From contig NC_092459.1 of NCBI RefSeq assembly GCF_047495875.1, positions 37,429,490 to 37,493,489 of the forward strand: a stretch of DNA of 64,000 nt. The letters are read 5' to 3'. Of this stretch, positions 23,959 to 37,967 are shown in pieces. A program made the translations under genes and the position numbers. A model generated the notes under the pieces. It had not been told where the DNA came from. It saw nothing but the letters and a program-made list of their open reading frames with translations, and did not search any database. Source of the DNA: Pithys albifrons albifrons (taxonomy: Eukaryota; Chordata; Aves; Passeriformes; Thamnophilidae). The first letter of the stretch is position 1; each line of letters opens with the position of its first letter.

Positions 23959-26900
23959 CTGTGGGTGAAACAAACAAATCACTTCACCAACCAACTATAA
24001 CTGAATGATGGAGGTTTATTTTAGCCTCCAGACTTAAAGGGTGGAGGTGGATGGGTATAAGTTGGTGATCACTTTTAATATATTCTTGAGTCACTAGTGT
24101 GATAAGTTTATCACCCTAATGACAGTTTCACAGTCATATCATAATATGTTTCTGAAAGAGAAAAGGCATATTTCAATATGTGCTATTGAATTGCCAAATT
24201 TTATCTAACAATTTTACAACCAAAATTGATAATAAAATTTGACAGCCTCATTGAAGAAGTAATTTTCTGTTTAAATTTTGCAAATTAATTTCATGATATA
24301 TTAAGAGTTTGTTTGTCACACATGTTTAGTACAACTCATTAATCTGATATGGCATTCAGTAACTTGAAAGGAATATGATATTGGACTGTATTGATTTGAT
24401 ACCCTATTATACCTAAATCCACAAGGTCTATATAGTACCTAAATCTATATTATAGAGGTAATGACACTAACATTAATACAGAAAACGCTTTGTGAAGTAT
24501 TTAGGGAAATTCCAAGATGACACATCCTAGCTCCTGAAAAAAACATAAAATTTTGTAACAATTTTATACAGAAGGCTTGTTATATTGTTCATACTATGTA
24601 GACAGTGCATTTTTACTTCTGTAAATTAACAATTTCTGTTCTACTTTTCTATGGAAAAATATTGCAAAGGTTTTGAGAAGTTTAATTAAAGACTTTAAAT
24701 CCAAAACCGACTTCTATCCAACCCAGATGGCAAAGTGATCAAAAAACACACCTGAAAACTATTTAGTTATAATATTGCTCAATAATAAGGAGATTTGAAT
24801 ATTATAATATATGACAATTGAATATGCACTAAAATTCCCTGCTGTGATTCTGGACTACTTTTTATTCAAGGTAACTTAGTATTTTAAATTAATATGATAT
24901 GAAATTATGTTAAAGGTCATGTTTCAGCTTTTTTTAAATTTTTTTTATTGGGGGTGGTGTGTTTTGTTTGTTGTTGTTGCTTTGTTTTGTTTTATATGTT
25001 TGTTTTTAGGGTTTTTTTTGACAGGAGATAATATATAGATAAATAACTATGAATCTTGTCATGAGGTACATAATATTTTTAAGAGTTGTGCATTCATGCT
25101 ACCTATGTGGTTTTAGTGAACTATAAACATTTTAATTCTTATCACATTTCCTAGCTGTGCTATCAAAAGATAGGTGTCCAAAACCAAATCTCTACTTCTC
25201 TGGAGTCATCTTGGTTATTATCTGATATTAAAGCTGTGTCTGATATAACTTAATAATTCAAGCTTTCTCTATAGTGCTAAGAAGGGATAGGCAATTCCTA
25301 AGAGAAGTTTTTTTCCATTTCAAAATGCCTATCCAACAGAAATAGGATGCTTCAGTCTCTGAAGATATACATCTCCTTCCATTAACCACAGAAGTAGCAT
25401 AGATTACCATCTTAGACTAAACTTTTGGGTAGCTAAATTTAGGTGAGATCAATCTCGTATCCTACCCCAGTGCCAGAATACTGAAAACATTATGAGATGT
25501 GCTAGCAGCCCCTCTGTTAATCAGCAAATATTCTGTTTACATAATCAGCCAACATCTGTATTACATCATAAAGCTTGATCAAGTAGGAGGTTTTAAGGGA
25601 GCTGTATTCCACATTTTAACACTTTATTTCTTACAATTTTGAATTTTCTGTGTTTATCATGTGGAAGGAAAATGAGAACTGGAAAATCTGAACTTGGAAG
25701 AAGAAGAAGGAAAAGAAATGAAACAACAAATACATGAAGAATAGAAACTGGTGTAAACCTAGATTCTGGAGACACTCTTTAGGAATGATATCTTGCAGGG
25801 TGGCTTCTGTGGTTCCATTTGCACGATTTTCTTCTTTATATTTATGCTTTGTTCAAGAAGACTTTCTGCTTTCCTTCATCCATTGCATTCCAACATTAAA
25901 TACTAATAGATATTTCTCGTTCCTAAATGTAGAATTTTTCTAGCTGACATCTTGGGGACAGAACAGTTCAATCTTGGGAAAAAAAGAGAGAGATCAGATT
26001 CTACAATTAACTTCACAGGGAATCATGAATAAACTTAACTCATTCACATAAATATAGCAGTTCCTATATTCAAACTGTGGGTTTTGAGTAGCTTAATTTA
26101 CCAAATAACCTGCTCCTGCCACAACCTCTTCCCTTTCCCTCATTTTTCTCTGATTACCCCTGCTGCTGCTTCTAATAGCATGGTCACAGTTTCATGTTAG
26201 CCCTGGTATGAACAGTATCCTCCAGATCACAAGCTTAAAGTTGCAAATTATTTGTATTTATCATCATTATGGTTCATTTTCTGCCAGAAATTATTTTCAT
26301 TACTTCATGGCTTGTGTAAGAAATAGCTAGGGGCACAAGGCTTACAGTGAAACTATGTATCTGGAGTGATAATGACTAGGGCTTCCCTCTTTCAGTGGAG
26401 GTGAACACTTCAATTACATCAACAAGTTGATTGGAAATGCAACTGCAAGTTGTGGTTTTATTATCAGTTTAGTGCAATCCAAGAACATCCTGCATATTCA
26501 TACCACCTCCCTTGTGTCAGTATTTATGGTTATGCAGCCTAAAACTATGACAGCAAATAGTAAATGACTAGTTGTCTATTTTAGTATCTGTATAGTTCTC
26601 CAGAGGGTATAAAACATGAATAAGATAACCTAGAATTTATGGCCTGTACCTGTAAATGTGGCTTATTTGATTCACAAAGCTCCTAAAACTGGGGCAGAAA
26701 TACTGGAAGCATACTTGTAAGATCTGAACAGTGTTTACATGACATGTATCAGTGTGATGACAACATAAAAGGTCCCTGTGGCACTGTAAACATTCAGTGA
26801 TGCCACAGTATTAGGACACTAGACAGCTTTGCTATTTACAGTTCTGGTTTAGCCGTGTATGAGATCAAAGACTGAAGAACATGGAGGATCTTAATACTAG

Positions 26901-27223
26901 TGGCATACATAGCTGGGTTTTACACATTTTCCGAAAAAGTTCTGTTGCTATTCCCCCCAATGTAACCTTCTTCTCAACAGTTTTTTTTAACTATTTCTTA
27001 AGAAATAACCCAACATATGAATATATGAAATGCAATAACAATAATTCAACCTCTGTTTACATATATATTTTACTGCTGATTTTCTTCAGCAAAAGACTGA
27101 CTAATGAAACCTAATTTCTGTTTGTAGGTAACTGAAAAATAGCAGCTTGTGCTGCATGAAGAACAAATATAACAATGTGCAGCGTAAAACAATGATTGAC
27201 TTGAAAACATGGTTGACTTTCAG
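23959..27223. other. unassigned AT-rich DNA
   Basis: No gene or large repeat recognised. A T/G-rich low-complexity tract lies at 24945-25020. Confidence 0.5.
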
Positions 27224-27229
27224 CTTACC

Positions 27230-27268
27230 TATGTGCATGCCAGCACGTCTGAGACTGTGTTGCTTTGC
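27230..27268 (-). other. candidate 39-nt microexon
   Basis: On the minus strand a strong acceptor (TTTCATTTCTGTTTCAG) is followed by 39 nt (begins CAAAGCAACACAG, ends GCACATAG) and the donor GTAAGCTGAAAG. The length is a multiple of three. Two of three frames are open, while the phase-0 frame ends in TAG, so it does not join in frame to the phase-0 exon at 23758. It could be an alternative exon of an unknown transcript or a decoy. Confidence 0.2.
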
Positions 27269-28643
27269 TGAAACAGAAATGAAACACTAATTTAATCATA
27301 ATATCATGTTGGGATTTGTCTGACTTAACTATTATTAGACAGCTGGCCTATGGCTTCATCTCAGCTCCCTCCCATTGCTGTAGTGCTAAAGACAAGTGGG
27401 ATGAATCATCCTCTGTTGTGTCTTAACTAAAAAAGTTGGAGTGGCTTTGAGATCACACATTACTTATTTAAGGAAAAGCAGAGTAAGATTAATCCTTTGT
27501 CTCTAATGAACTGTCTTCATGTGAATAGTATACTTACTAGTTTTAAGTTACCAGGTTAGTTTTTGGAGTGTGCTGGGAAATACTAATTCTCACTGCATCT
27601 GGACAGATGGTAACACTTCTTACTGACTTAAGGCTGCAGATGTGTCTCATACACCAGGTGAAACCTTCACATTTCTCTTACAGGAAACTGAGACAATATT
27701 TCTGAAGTAATCTAGGAGCAGTGTGATGCAGGGGTATCTTGCCCTTCCCTCTTGTTAACATTTCTTCAGTTTTTGTGTGTCAGACCGTATACAATGCAGG
27801 ACATGCAGAGTTTCCACTTGCACTTTGGCCTAGATATAAACAAGTGCATGGATGCACTAGAGAATGAAATGCTTCATACTTGATGGTATTTAATATGTCA
27901 CAACTATCTATGAGTTTGTCGAAATGTCAGTTTCAACTGATAGCTCAGTAATATGTGAAAGGTTTGTAAAGGTTAAAACTTTAGACTGCAGTAACCTCTG
28001 GCTTTTTCAGGAGAAGGATTTGTACTTAAACTTCTGGAAACCCAAAAGCAAGATATATTCTATCTGTTTTGCAAATGTACTCAACTTTTAGATCAGTGGG
28101 GCATTATAGTAGCTGAATGATGGGATTTATGGAATGCTGCCTCTGCAGTTTATGAGCAGAGGCTTATAAAAGTTGTGTAATAATGAGCAGTTTGAATTAC
28201 ATATATTAAAAAATCAATGTCAACACTTTCAAAGAAAATTAAACATTGCTTAAGTCATAAATGTATTATTCAGATTAAATATGATTGCTTCATACTGAAA
28301 CACCTGTGGGGTGGTTCTTTTTTACAATCAAATGTGAAGTGCATAAAAAGATCATAGATAATCACTGCCTAGCTGAAACAGCAATTATAAAAAGCATCAG
28401 CAATTTCTCTGCATCCAAACAATTTATATTGAACCTACTCCACCTAATTCTTTTAACAATAAAGGAAGAGAAAATACCCAATATTCTGCATTGACACATG
28501 GGAACATGTAAAGACCCACTGACTCCACAGCACTTTCTTAATATTTTAAGTATACTATCAGAATTTATGGACCAGAAGGGACTGTTCTAACTCACTTATA
28601 TCAGAGTTGAAGTTCCAGGAAGCACACTGCCATCAACAGCAAG
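27269..28643. other. unassigned AT-rich DNA
   Basis: No gene or repeat recognised. Confidence 0.5.
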
Positions 28644-28836
28644 CACACCTTATCATGCTCATAAGTCAGAGGGGAATATCCATTGCATTGTGTGACTACA
28701 GCACTGTCACCCTCTGGGTAATCGCAACTTCTCTTTAGATGCTTGTGCCACAAATCAATCAGGAATGGCAGCTCTTTTGTGAGCAGAGATGTACACATCC
28801 ACACACAGAGCAGCACTGCCCTCAGCTCTCTGTCTG
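28644..28836 (-). CDS. weak candidate coding exon
   Basis: On the minus strand a pyrimidine-rich acceptor (CAGTCCCCTGTGGCTGCAG) opens a segment that stays open past a moderate donor (GATAAG then GTGTGC); the frame closes at a TGA near 28601. The peptide includes RELRAVLLCVWMCTSLL, then LPFLIDLWHKHLKRSCDYP and QCNGYSPLTYEHDK. It is less AT-rich than its surroundings. It would leave at phase 0, which matches the phase-0 entry of the candidate exon at 23958, but that match has a one-in-three chance. I do not recognise the protein and the boundaries are uncertain. Confidence 0.2.
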
Positions 28837-31800
28837 CAGCCACAGGGGACTGGGAGGACTGATTGGTTACTGAGTCTTAACATCTAAATTATAAAGACTG
28901 AAAGAAATAGATCCTGTGTGAGCTTCCACATGCCAAAGTGGGGCTTTTTATCTTGTTGCAAAGCGTAAATACAAATTATATGTTTAAAGAAGCAGGGAAC
29001 AGATTCACAAAAAGAAAACAATAATGCTATTTTTCTCTCTGCTTGTGCACAGATACAGCTATTTTTTACATTTCTCTTATTTTTAAGGAATCCTCAAGAC
29101 TCTCTTCAATATGCAAAATCTAAAGATTAATGAAACGTACCTCTAAATGATAATTTTTATCACAGGTTATGCTCAACAGGCAGAATAAAATTCCTCTCTA
29201 TAAACAGTGAGTTAATATCAAAAGCTTTTGTTTAGTTCTCTTTGTTCCCAATTGCAATAAAAAGATAGAATTACCCACAAATTATCCTATTTCTTTTGAT
29301 ATTATATAATTATTACAGAATGTGTTGGGAAAAAATAATATAAGGTAACTTTTGAAGCTATTTTTGTGTTATTTAATCCTACTTACCCTCTTTCCTATCC
29401 AGAAATTATTATACTAAAAATGTAGTTGTCTTATATATTTTTATATAGATCATTCCTTTATCAAAATAAACCCTTTAACCTAAATAACGATGCTAACAAT
29501 GTCTACCTTCTCAAGTGGAGGCGAGGGGTGGAAGGGAAAATACAGATTTGAAATATCTTTTGAATTCCTGTGAGCTGTTGAGTTTAGTTGAATTGGTCTG
29601 GTGATTCTATATGAATGAAGTAAAATTTCAGTGATTGACTTATTGCCTGTAAAATGCATTTCAGCATATTTTTCTCTTTCCATATAACAGTGAAGAATTA
29701 TGAATTTGTAGAATTTTCAGTCTCAAGTAAAAGAAAAAATCTAACCTGTGATAGGATATTTGCCCAAGAAATGACATCAAGAGAAACATACTTCTTGCAC
29801 TAGAGAGAACTTTTTAAATTTCTTGAGAAGTCAATGTGTTTTCTTCATTCTTTTTAGAACTCCTATTTGTGCACATATTTTGTTTACCTGTAGCAAAAAG
29901 TTCCAAAATCTATATCACCTATATGTAACTTGATTCAGTTTTTAAAATAGTCATTCTATCTTTATACGAGATTGATTAATATTACTAAAAATTTATAGCA
30001 CAGTCTTTAGGTGTCTCCTCATCAACTTTAAAAAGTTAAAAATATTTAGAGATTTCCAAGAAGAGGACTATGTTAAAAAGTTAATATTGAATATTTATGT
30101 CGTAGGGAATAAAACCAGAAAACCTTGTTGTGATTATCAACGATGTAGCACCTGTAGGTCCTGTAATAATTATACTCTTTAGAAAGTTTTTTCTTTCTTC
30201 AAGTAAACTTTCCTAGTGCCAGACAATTCACTACAAAGCTGTCTCAATAGAAGGCACTTGTATTAGCTGTTCCTCTAGAAAGTATTCAAGCTGTGATACT
30301 CTTTCTGAAAAGGCTGTAATCTTGAGCCTCTCAACAATATGCATGTTTGAAATAGATCAATGTGCTAATTGTTCTTTTCTAAATGCTTTTGTTTGCTGTA
30401 CAATCATGAACTAAACAAGTTAAGGCAGTACTCAAATGGTACTAGTTTGCTGGTAACAAAGGAAATACCTTTCTTGCTACTTCTTGATTCTTTTCTGCTC
30501 AGAGTGCTATAGATCTGCATATACATCTATAGCTTCTATGTTGTATTGCAAGTCTGTATCCAATGGATAATTCACAATTCACAATTTCACTGGAACATGG
30601 CTTCTCGTTCAGATTTCATGTTTGGCAGTTAGATTTGGAAGCCTGTCAGTTTTTCAGATTTCAGTCCATTTCATGTGTCATGTGAATTTTGTGTCACTCT
30701 TCTATGGGACTTGTCATGCTACTTATTCATGAGGAAATACTGTAATTTTTATTGCACCTCCCTAGAGTTTAAATGAAACTTGAGTTCCACATTTTTGTAG
30801 TTTTTATAGCTTACTTTTAACACTTTTGTAATTTGCTAATTCTTTTTAAAAGGTTAGAAATGTAAGTAAAAGTGAATGCTGTACAGTACACTATGAAATA
30901 ATATTTTACTGAGAGCTTTTATGGAATTTCCACCTATCCATTAAAAAAAAAAAGGTAAAAAAATAGTTAAAAAAAAAAAAAGTGAGCACTTGTCTGTCTC
31001 TTCTTTGCCAAGCTTTACAATCAAGCAAGAATAGCCTATGGATAAAAGGAATACACTCAATTTCCTTGTTCTACATTTTCTCACTGCTCAGTTCAGGACA
31101 ACCAGGGAAGCTGCCTTAACTTGTTTTCTATGAATATTCATGATACAGAAGCTCTGGGATGATTCTTTGACTCACGTCAAAACACAATCATTTCTTTGCC
31201 TTAAATAATTACTTACTCTTTTTATTCTGGGACACCTCTGCTCAGAGAGCAGAAAGTTGTCTTTGTGCTCCCTTGTGTCAGGAGGACTCAGAAGAATATT
31301 GCTTGGATCATGGAAGCCTGAGGTTTTTTTCCTTCCTTAGTTTCATATCAATATTTCTTAACTTCTCTCATATTGTATTCTTTTACCTAGTTCTCATCTT
31401 TCACAGATATAGAAACATACGACTATAATGGTGGAGGTCAGAAAATATATTGCCATTCAACTTTTTCAATAAATATTTGTGCTGAAATCTAGCTGTTGTC
31501 ACTGGGACTCAAGTCTACTCTTATGCTAAGTGCTTAAAGGTTTGCAGAATTGAGGCTTTTTTTACCCCAGTTCAATGGCATTTTTTCCCCATAAAGAATC
31601 CATTCTGCAGCTGATTTTCCAATAAACTTAGATGAAATGAAATTATTCTCTGTATCTTATTTTTCAAGGGCAAAGGTTAATTTTAATTGTATTTTATTGT
31701 ATGCACTTTGTGGGAAAGCCAAGATTAAGCAAATATGTCAGCTCAGAGCAAAGAATAATTCAAAACAGAAAAGAAATTGCTACTCACTCTTTGTTCCTCT

Positions 31801-32645
31801 TCAAGTCAATAGAAGAGAATAATGTCTCAAATGTGGATGGAAGGAAATATTTCCCCTTCTGTGGGTAAGATCTATTATCTCATTTGCTCTTTGTTATTGC
31901 CAGCATAGGCAAAATCAACTTACTGTTTGTATATTTATTTTAATTTAAAAACCAATTTCACATACAATTTAGCATTGTGATATAACGTAATTACATTTTG
32001 TTCTTACATCTACAAAACACATGTTCGCATATTGACTGTTATTTATTTGTATAGAGCAGTATAGGCAATTTTGCTTCTAGTCTTTAATTTAAGGCTGTGG
32101 TGAAAATCTTCCTGCTTTCTATGTAACCACTGAAAGGGGGATTAAAAACTCATAATTTTTCATGGGTTCTATTTTTCTGAAAATTGCCTGATTCCAAATT
32201 TACCCATGGGTAGTCTGATTTCTGTAAAGACATGAACAGGGATTGCAATGGTTAAGTCATGGGCAATATCATCCTTGAACCAAGAGAATTTCAATATTGT
32301 CAATCTATTTTTATATGTGAGAATGTAAATTTAATAAACAATATGGTCACTATAAAAAATAAATACTGTGGTCTTATGTGAGCAAAAGGCTCACTTTTTT
32401 GTTGTTGTTTCAGGAGTTAACAATGTCCCACAGTTCTTCTCAACTGAAGATTTCTTTCCCAAAATAATTTGTTCAGTTCCACTTCAGGAACCAGACAAAG
32501 CATAACTCAACTGGAGTGTGTTTGTCATGTATTTCTGAAGGGCCAAAAGAAGAATACGTTCAAAAATTTTAATCTGACTAACTAATGTTTTCTGGTCACC
32601 TAAGAAACTATTATAGTACCAAGTGTATTTATATTTTATGTATGT

Positions 32646-32691
32646 ATTCATTCATTCATTCATTCATTCATTCATTCATTCATTCATTCAT
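32646..32691. repeat. (ATTC)n microsatellite
   Basis: About 11.5 uninterrupted ATTC units. It is likely length-polymorphic. Confidence 0.95.
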
Positions 32692-35600
32692 ATTTATGTA
32701 TTACACCAGCCCTACTTGCAGAATTGAGGACTATTTTCATTTTGTACTTGCTACCATTTCTATTTAAATTGTTACTTAACTTCACTTTTTAAATGTGTGG
32801 GAAACTCAAAATAACCCTTAATGACAATAATATAAATGGAGGTCAAAATAAGGGATAAAGTCATAGAGGAAAAACATGCAAGAGAGTGTTCTATAGATGG
32901 TTTAATGAAAATAGTTTATCAAACAGGAGCTGCAGGATCCCACCCTGTCTGAAACTCAGCCTTCTTTTAATTCAGGAGCCTAAGGAGACATTTTTTTTAA
33001 ACCTCCCATGAGTCCGGATACCCAATACTCAGAGAGACTTAGTAGAGTTAGTATCTACTACAAGTTATGCCTTCAACATTTAACTTTTTATGTGGATTTA
33101 AGGTGTAGAGAGAGCCTTACGTTTAAGGGCTTCAGTTTGAATATAGTCTAAACATTCAACTATATGTAGAGATAATGCATTAGTTTATTTGGCTGGAGAG
33201 TGCAAAATGAACTAGAAAACAGTTGTCTTGGTTGCATGTGAAAAAAAGTGAAACACATACTTTATAGACATACCCAGTAACAAGAAAATCAAAACATTCT
33301 CTTTTAAAGTGTTTTGTACCTTGTATAAAGCAAGAAAATAATATCTATGTGCTTTTTCTTTCTTTGTCAGGTTTATGACATCCTTGTTCTTGTTTTTGAT
33401 AGGTAATACAACAGTGGTTTTGACAAATATTTTATGATGTAATGTTGTAAATGTTTATAACCATTTGGGGGAAAAAATCACTCTATAAATTTGAGCCCTG
33501 TAGGCTCTCAGATCTGCAAAGAAACTTAATAATTTTTAAGGCAATGGTACGCAGACAGGAGTTTAGTTATCAAGTTTTTCTTGATTATGGTATTTTCAGA
33601 AAGGGCAATAAATCCTTGGAGGCTCATGAAACACATGGAAGGTGATAGGTTTTCCTGTTTTGCTGTAGTTTTTTCAATGTGGTCTGTGGTTAATAACCAA
33701 GAAGCAAAGTTACATAGATCAGTTCCTTATCATGCCAATGTATTTTCTGCTTTTCAGAAAAAACAGTAAAGCTGCCTGAACAAATGGAAAGTCTCTTTCA
33801 TTAATAAATTGAAAATGTCACCATGTTTTTGTTTTTGTTTTGTGAATTCTGTACTTTAATGGGAATTAAAAAAAATATTTGTTCATGTCTTCAGAATTTG
33901 CTAGGATAGTGTTTGAAACTCCACTTTCCAACTTGTCTGTAACATTCATAAATAGATCAGACAGGTTATTTTGTATTTTTTCAGCTTTTTCTCAAAAAAA
34001 AGATTATGCTGTGAAAAAAAAACCCACCATATTTTTTAAAAAATATTAAATATGTTATTTGTCATAAAAAGCCATTTACTGACAAGCAGAAATTTTAAAG
34101 GAAAAATTTCCAATTCACTCAGTTCTGATTACAAATTTTCATTTTGGTAGAAAAAGAAAATGCTTGGTAAAGTAATGCTAAGAGCAAGAGTTTCAAAGAC
34201 TTAAGCTTTATCTTCTTTACCTACAAAGCTCCATTTTTTTTGTATAAACAATGTCCATGTGAGACCCCAATTTCAGGTACTGCTTCTAACATAGTTCCAT
34301 GAATAAATTATATAAACCTCACAGGAGTATGACTCACAGGTAGAGAGTTCCATTTCTCTCTTAGAGGCAGCAGTTCCAGGCTGTCCTAGCACTTTGCAAC
34401 AGGTGAGTACTCTCTGTACAAGCAGAGTTTGCATAGATCACTACTATCAATTATTGCATATGCTATATAGACTTTTGTCATGCAAGTTTCTATAGAGATG
34501 AAGTTGTGTTAAAACAAGGCTGCTGTACTAAATCAGGATTTCCAAAAATTTGGAAGGTTTTTGGCATAATTTGATGCGATGAAAAGTTTTAATGCTCTGT
34601 TAAATAATACCACATGGTATCTATCACAAGCTATCAGCCCACTTCAACTGCTACTTTTAACAGCATTTGAAACTTAAGATTTGTTAGTTTAGGGTGCAAG
34701 TTCTTCTCTGTGCAGAGGGCCAATTGGTTTTCAAATTAACCTTTATGTATGTAATGTGTAAAAATGACTCTATGTGCCTGGTTTTATTCCTCCTCCACTG
34801 AGAAGGCAAAGAAAGTGAAGAGTAAATCCTAAGACACATTTTTATTTCATATTCACATGTGAAAATCTACTAAGTCAGACACCTTGCATATGTATAACCA
34901 AGAGATCCTTCTGTGATCCCTGCCTTCTGCCTATAATGGGTATAGAGGGACCTACATGAGTAAATTTTATGCTTGACTTCCTCTAAAAGTGAATAGAAAA
35001 AGTGGCAGTAAATTGAAGCCCACAGGGTACTCCTCATATTGTACTATAAGGATGTTTCATTGCTTATTACTCATGAAAATTGAACTTGATATGAGCTATA
35101 ATTATGACAAAGGTAAGTGAAAGTGTGATTCTCACTTTGAGTACTCTTCCCCTTTGTCCTTTTTCTGTGCTTTTAGTCACCTTTAATAGCTAGGGAGATG
35201 TTTCATGCCAAAGGTTTTCACATATGGTAGAAACTAATTAATTAGTTAATAATATATGAATCTTGCCCTACATTAAGAGTGCAATCACCCTATGGGAAAC
35301 CAGAAATATTGAGGATGCTAAAGGTTTAATTGAGACTTTCACCCTAGAAATGTTCAGCAACTCTGATATTTTCATATATTTAATCAGACTCATATCACAG
35401 TTTATGAACTACCCTAATGGTGTAGGAATTTATCAGCTTTCAAATCATCTATGTACAAGGTTTTGCTTTGGTTAGTGAGAACCACATGAAAATAAAACAG
35501 TTTTATTTCTATTTCAACATAAACATATTTTTCAATCCTAGCTCAGTCAGATTTAATAATTTTGTCCCTCAGACTAGAAGGAAATAGTCTGGACATTATA

Positions 35601-35948
35601 CTTTTCAGATGCATTTTTAAAATACACTATTTTGGCAGTGCTTGAATACTCCTAATCTGGGAAATCTAAGCAGACAGTTCCAATTACTAGAACATAGTAG
35701 TTTCAAATGCCTACTAAGATGGTAAGCGATAATACCAATATAATCACAGGCAACTTCATATTTTTACAGAGAATGTAAGAATGGAGAATTGTAAACCTTT
35801 GTGACCAAGTTGGAGTATCTACAGGATATGATGAGGTGTGGGGCCAGTGCTCTCCATTGCTGGCCCCTACTTTGTGGAACTTAGGAGAATATCCCTACTA
35901 TTTTAATATAAGAATAACAAATGTCTAAATTACAGGCCTATAGTTTGG

Positions 35949-35970
35949 GGTTTTGTTTGTTTGTTTGTTT
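35949..35970. repeat. (GTTT)n microsatellite
   Basis: About four to five GTTT units following a short G run. Confidence 0.8.
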
Positions 35971-37624
35971 AAAAAAGTAAATAAATTTATACCTGTTTTG
36001 GCTGTGAAGAAAGCCTGAAATTATAACTGAGACAACAATGCTTCCTCCTAGGTTACTGGAAGAGTGAAACAATAACTCATGTGAGACAAACATACTCACT
36101 TCAAACCCCACAACTCTTCAGACAGCAGTCCAGGTTCAAACAGAGACTGGTTACGCCAGTATATTTGCTGACATCTCTGAGGTAACTTAACTTTTGCTGA
36201 ATTCTGTGTATTTTTGTCTCAACCATTTCTGGAATTCCAGCTAGTGTATTTAAACATAAAGTGTCTCTATTCCATATATTCATGAGTGATATAGGATACA
36301 TAGTTAGCAATGTTGATTACTGTAAATACTGTATATATTTTCACTGTACTTCAGAGTATATAAAGTAGAAAAGAAAGAGTCAATGTCAAGAAATACCCCT
36401 CATTTAACTCTGAACAACCTTTTACTTTGGATTCTTTCATATTATTATGTGTCATTTGAATTATTATTATTTTCATGATACTAAGAAACTGCATATATCT
36501 GAAACATATTTAGATGTAGCTTAAAAAAATAGTATGTTTTGTCTCACTATGATTCTAGGCACTTATCCTTAAAAAAATGTAACTAAGCTATCCAAACACA
36601 TCCTCTAATTTTTGTATGCTGGAAAGAGGTCAGAAGTCACATAACTCCTTAGGAGACAATGCTGTTCTACCTAATTCAAGTATGTCTTCTTTCCATAAGT
36701 ATTTGGGGAATCAAGCAGCATTGAATTCAAGGTAAGGTGTCTATCCTGGGCTGAGAGAACAAATAGAAGTCACTAGACACCCACCTACTAGTTGAAAACA
36801 TGTTCACATAATAGATGATGAAGACAATATTTATGGGCTCACAGATCTTCCAAGCCAGAACATGACTGTATGAAAGCACCTGAGGAGTACAAGGAATAGA
36901 TTGTTGTCTGGTACTAAGTCTCCAGTTAACTGAGACTTAGACATAAATTGAAGCAGGTTTCACTTTTGATGATTTGCAACTGGGCAGAAATAGTCCATAG
37001 CAAGTTCAAGTTCTGTAGCTACTCCATGGCACAGAATTTGCCTCCTAGTTCATGAATTTATCAGGTTCTTCACTACATAGTGTTTGCTGAGTGATGACAA
37101 AGAGGCTTTCATAATATAATGAGTAAATCTGTGAAATTCAGCACTAACTGTGAGACAATATCAAGCAAGAATAAGCTGCATGAATCTTATTTATTATGAC
37201 ACCTGAAAGGCTTTGTATTAGGACGATGAAACACACAAGGGCATTAGAATAAGATTGAGGAAGATAGCAGAAACTGTACACAAATCTTGGCTGAGAAGGA
37301 GCAACAAGCACAGGCATGTGAATGAGAAACTGACAGAAGAAGATTGTAGCTGGCTTTCAATCACTTGATGTCAGTTTCACTTTAGAGTTTGGTAAGTAAA
37401 AGACAAATTAGTGAAATGGTGAAACAACTAATATATGTATCAGTGGTCCTGAGTATCCTGCAGCTAGCCAATGTATTTAAGATCCTGGTAGAATTTCATA
37501 TTTGAATTTAATCCATTCTATCTATCCATCCCTATGACTTCCATCATCAGCCTACCTGAATGTTGATGGCTGAATTTCTATATGACATTCTCCAAAAAAT
37601 CTTGCATAACTGACCAAATGTAAT

Positions 37625-37630
37625 TTTATT
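37625..37630 (-). promoter_or_regulatory. AATAAA poly(A) signal candidate
   Basis: AATAAA on the minus strand about 100 nt beyond the stop of the candidate terminal exon, followed by T-rich sequence. AATAAA is frequent in AT-rich DNA, so its meaning depends on that exon being real. Confidence 0.3.
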
Positions 37631-37732
37631 CATTAGATACTGCCATAATCCACAAGATACTCCCAATGCATCCACTGTCTTTGTGTGAAGGTGATGTGCT
37701 GGGCAAATGTTGCATGCTTTCCTATGCAGAGA

Positions 37733-37967
37733 TCAGCTTCTGTTCCATGTTTTGTCCATAAAATTCCTTGGAACTGAAAGGAGATCTTCAGCTTCAATTA
37801 AATCAATAAAAGTACAGAACTGTTTAAAATTCACATAGGCCCAGAGCCTCAAAGATTTTGTGCTGTCCTCTGGATACAGTCTCTGCATTTCTGCATTATA
37901 AGTGTAGAACTGATGCTTGTATGACTTGACCTTCATTCTGTTTGCCATTCTCTTCCTTTCCCTCACA
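37733..37967 (-). CDS. candidate terminal coding exon, unidentified protein
   Basis: On the minus strand a strong acceptor (TTTTTTTGTTCTTCAG) opens a 235-nt frame that ends in TGA at 37735-37733. Translation gives a basic start (VRERKRMANRMKVKSYKHQF) and then a mixed stretch with PEDSTKSLRLWAYVNF, IDLIEAEDLLSVP and a final MDKTWNRS. About 100 nt beyond the stop lies AATAAA (plus-strand TTTATT at 37625-37630), followed by T-rich sequence, so acceptor, frame, stop and poly(A) signal are all in the right order for a last exon. I do not recognise the protein, and no upstream exon was found between here and 46 kb, where transposons interrupt the sequence. It could also be a decayed retrocopy or chance. 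Confidence 0.35.

Larger units (their letters stand above)
28840..37600. other. unassigned AT-rich DNA
   Basis: Nearly 9 kb with no gene and no repeat beyond simple sequence: A-rich tracts near 30942-30980, (ATTC)n at 32646-32691 and (GTTT)n at 35949-35970. This is the longest stretch in the window without a recognisable transposon. Short open frames (33451-33769, 35263-35475, 36101-36310) look like chance. Confidence 0.5.

Noticed and set aside
36101..36310. 69-codon minus-strand open frame as an exon
   Set aside because: No acceptor of quality upstream and no donor; composition is compatible with chance.
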